The notes under the pieces were generated by a model. It was not told where the DNA came from and searched no databases. It was given only the letters and a program-made list of their open reading frames with translations. From an uncultured Methylobacillus sp. (GTDB lineage Bacteria > Pseudomonadota > Gammaproteobacteria > Burkholderiales > Methylophilaceae): DNA of 33,313 nucleotides. The position numbers were made by a program, and so were the translations under genes. Below, in pieces: positions 31,863 to 33,313 of this stretch; position 1 is the first letter of the stretch, and each line of letters opens with the position of its first letter. The stretch lies in contig CAMLDO010000024.1 in the NCBI GenBank assembly GCA_946478865.1, positions 1 to 33,313 of the forward strand, written 5' to 3'.

Positions 31863-32474
31863 TCAGCGAATCACATAAACCAGCGGAAACAGGATGATCC
31901 AGAGCAGATCGACCATGTGCCAGAACGATGCGCCGGTCTCGACGCCGACATGGTCCTGGCGGCTGTAGCCGCCGCGCCAGGCCTTGGCGATCACGAAGCC
32001 CAGGATGATCATGCCCATCAGTACGTGCATGAAGTGGAAGAACGTCAGCGCCAGGTAGAACATGTAGAAACTGTTGGTGCTGAGCGTGATGCCGGCGGCA
32101 AACTTGTCGTGAAATTCGGCGCTCTTGATACCGACGAATACTGCGCCGAGCAGGAAGGCGGCGCCCAGCCACCAGGCGCAATCCCGAGACAGGCCGTGCT
32201 TGATGGCCGTTACGGCGCGCATGACGAAATAGCTGCTGGTAATCAGGACCAGCGTGTTGATGGCTCCGGCCGTCCGGTTCAGCGTTTCCTGCGATGCATT
32301 GAACAACTCGACATCGCCGGCGCGCGTGACGGCATACGCCACGAACAGCACGCCGAAAGCCAGCATTTCAGCCAGGATGAAGATCCAGATCGCGAAGTCG
32401 CCCGGCAATCCCTCTTCCTTCATGGCCTCCCGGCCCAGTTCGGCGGGGGTAATGGCGAGAACCTGCGTGTTCAT
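31863..32474 (-). CDS. norE: NorE, cytochrome oxidase subunit III-like protein
   Basis: A 203-residue protein with five to six spans: DFAIWIFILAEMLAFGVLFVAYAVT, TLVLITSSYFVMRAV, FYLALTFFHFMHVLMGMIILGFV and a C-terminal WHMVDLLWIILFPLVYVIR. This is the heme-copper oxidase subunit III fold. NorE helps NO reductase assembly or activity. The ATG at 32474 has GGAG about 12 bases before it. It follows norB after a strong terminator. Confidence 0.92.
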   Translation of the reverse strand: MNTQVLAITPAELGREAMKEEGLPGDFAIWIFILAEMLAFGVLFVAYAVTRAGDVELFNASQETLNRTAGAINTLVLITSSYFVMRAVTAIKHGLSRDCAWWLGAAFLLGAVFVGIKSAEFHDKFAAGITLSTNSFYMFYLALTFFHFMHVLMGMIILGFVIAKAWRGGYSRQDHVGVETGASFWHMVDLLWIILFPLVYVIR

Positions 32475-32504
32475 GGTATCGGTCTCCTGCTGATGAAAAT
32501 CGGG

Positions 32505-32522
32505 GATGGCATGTCTGCCATC
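32505..32522 (-). other. Stem-loop in the norE leader
   Basis: GATGGCA (32505-32511) pairs exactly with TGCCATC (32516-32522) across a 4-base loop, between the norB terminator and the norE start. It may affect norE mRNA processing or stability. Confidence 0.45.
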
Positions 32523-32552
32523 GTCAAATCCTGCGGTTTACAAATACGGTTT

Positions 32553-32585
32553 AAAAAAAGGGGGAGGTAATGGCGAACCTCCCCC
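32553..32585 (-). terminator. Strong intrinsic terminator between norB and norE
   Basis: Read on the minus strand, a 9-bp GC-rich stem (arms at 32577-32585 and 32560-32568, GGGGGAGGT/ACCTCCCCC) has an 8-base loop and ends in seven T residues (32553-32559). It lies right after the norB stop and should cut transcription of norEFQ-Fe-S-norD relative to norB. Confidence 0.9.
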
Positions 32586-32598
32586 CAGGGGGTTACGA

Positions 32599-33313
<715 letters not shown>

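Overview
The window looks like chromosome from a Gram-negative betaproteobacterium, plausibly in the Nitrosomonadales or Gallionellaceae range. This is an inference from gene content (MsrPQ, ModABC, a NorB/NorE/NorF/NorQ/NorD cluster, DUF3079, TonB receptor, Tat signal) and moderately high GC. There is no rRNA, plasmid or phage marker; the one RNA gene is a tRNA-Cys. All coordinates, motifs and repeats come from reading the sequence. No database search was run, so family names rest on recognised motifs.

Layout. 1-2623: tail of a diguanylate cyclase, a periplasmic TPR protein, and the MsrP/MsrQ methionine sulfoxide reductase pair. 2624-7404: a structured intergenic region with three regularly spaced palindromes, a TonB-dependent receptor, a terminator, and a NarL-type histidine kinase/response regulator pair. 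7485-10700: a molybdate module with a HTH-only ModE, a clear ModE-type operator, and modA-mop-modB-modC coupled by start/stop overlaps. 10726-14102: tRNA-Cys, then a DUF2199 protein, a ketopantoate-reductase-like protein, an SRPBCC protein and an MddA/NnrU-type membrane methyltransferase. 14190-17210: very small membrane proteins, a putative small RNA with an intrinsic terminator, a 97-residue protein and a putative Na+/H+ antiporter. Two of the small proteins, on either side of this region, look like paralogues.

17454-25419: a compact accessory block. A LysR regulator at 22880 faces a run of six same-strand genes (SDR, double cupin, FAD amine-oxidase-like, zinc alcohol dehydrogenase, BNR-repeat protein, MoaD-like protein). 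Beyond it lies a DUF1360-MFS gene pair. A two-part element of about 39 bp, with identical internal spacing, lies in front of the LysR gene and upstream of the DUF1360-MFS pair. This ties the block together as one probable regulon for uptake or export and oxidation of an unknown organic compound.

25719-33313: nitric oxide handling. An Rrf2 regulator with three cysteines and a DUF3079 protein are divergent from a DNR-like Crp/Fnr regulator. Next come a TTGAC-N4-ATCAA box and a hemerythrin-like RIC-type protein. Convergent to these is the nor cluster on the minus strand: norB (5' end outside the window), a strong intrinsic terminator, norE, norF, norQ, a polyferredoxin-type membrane protein, and norD. 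The regulators, their likely sites and the effector genes form a coherent NO sensing and reduction unit.

The least explained items are the triple palindrome array before the TonB receptor, the shared LysR element with its six-gene oxidative operon, and the family of tiny single-span membrane proteins around the antiporter.
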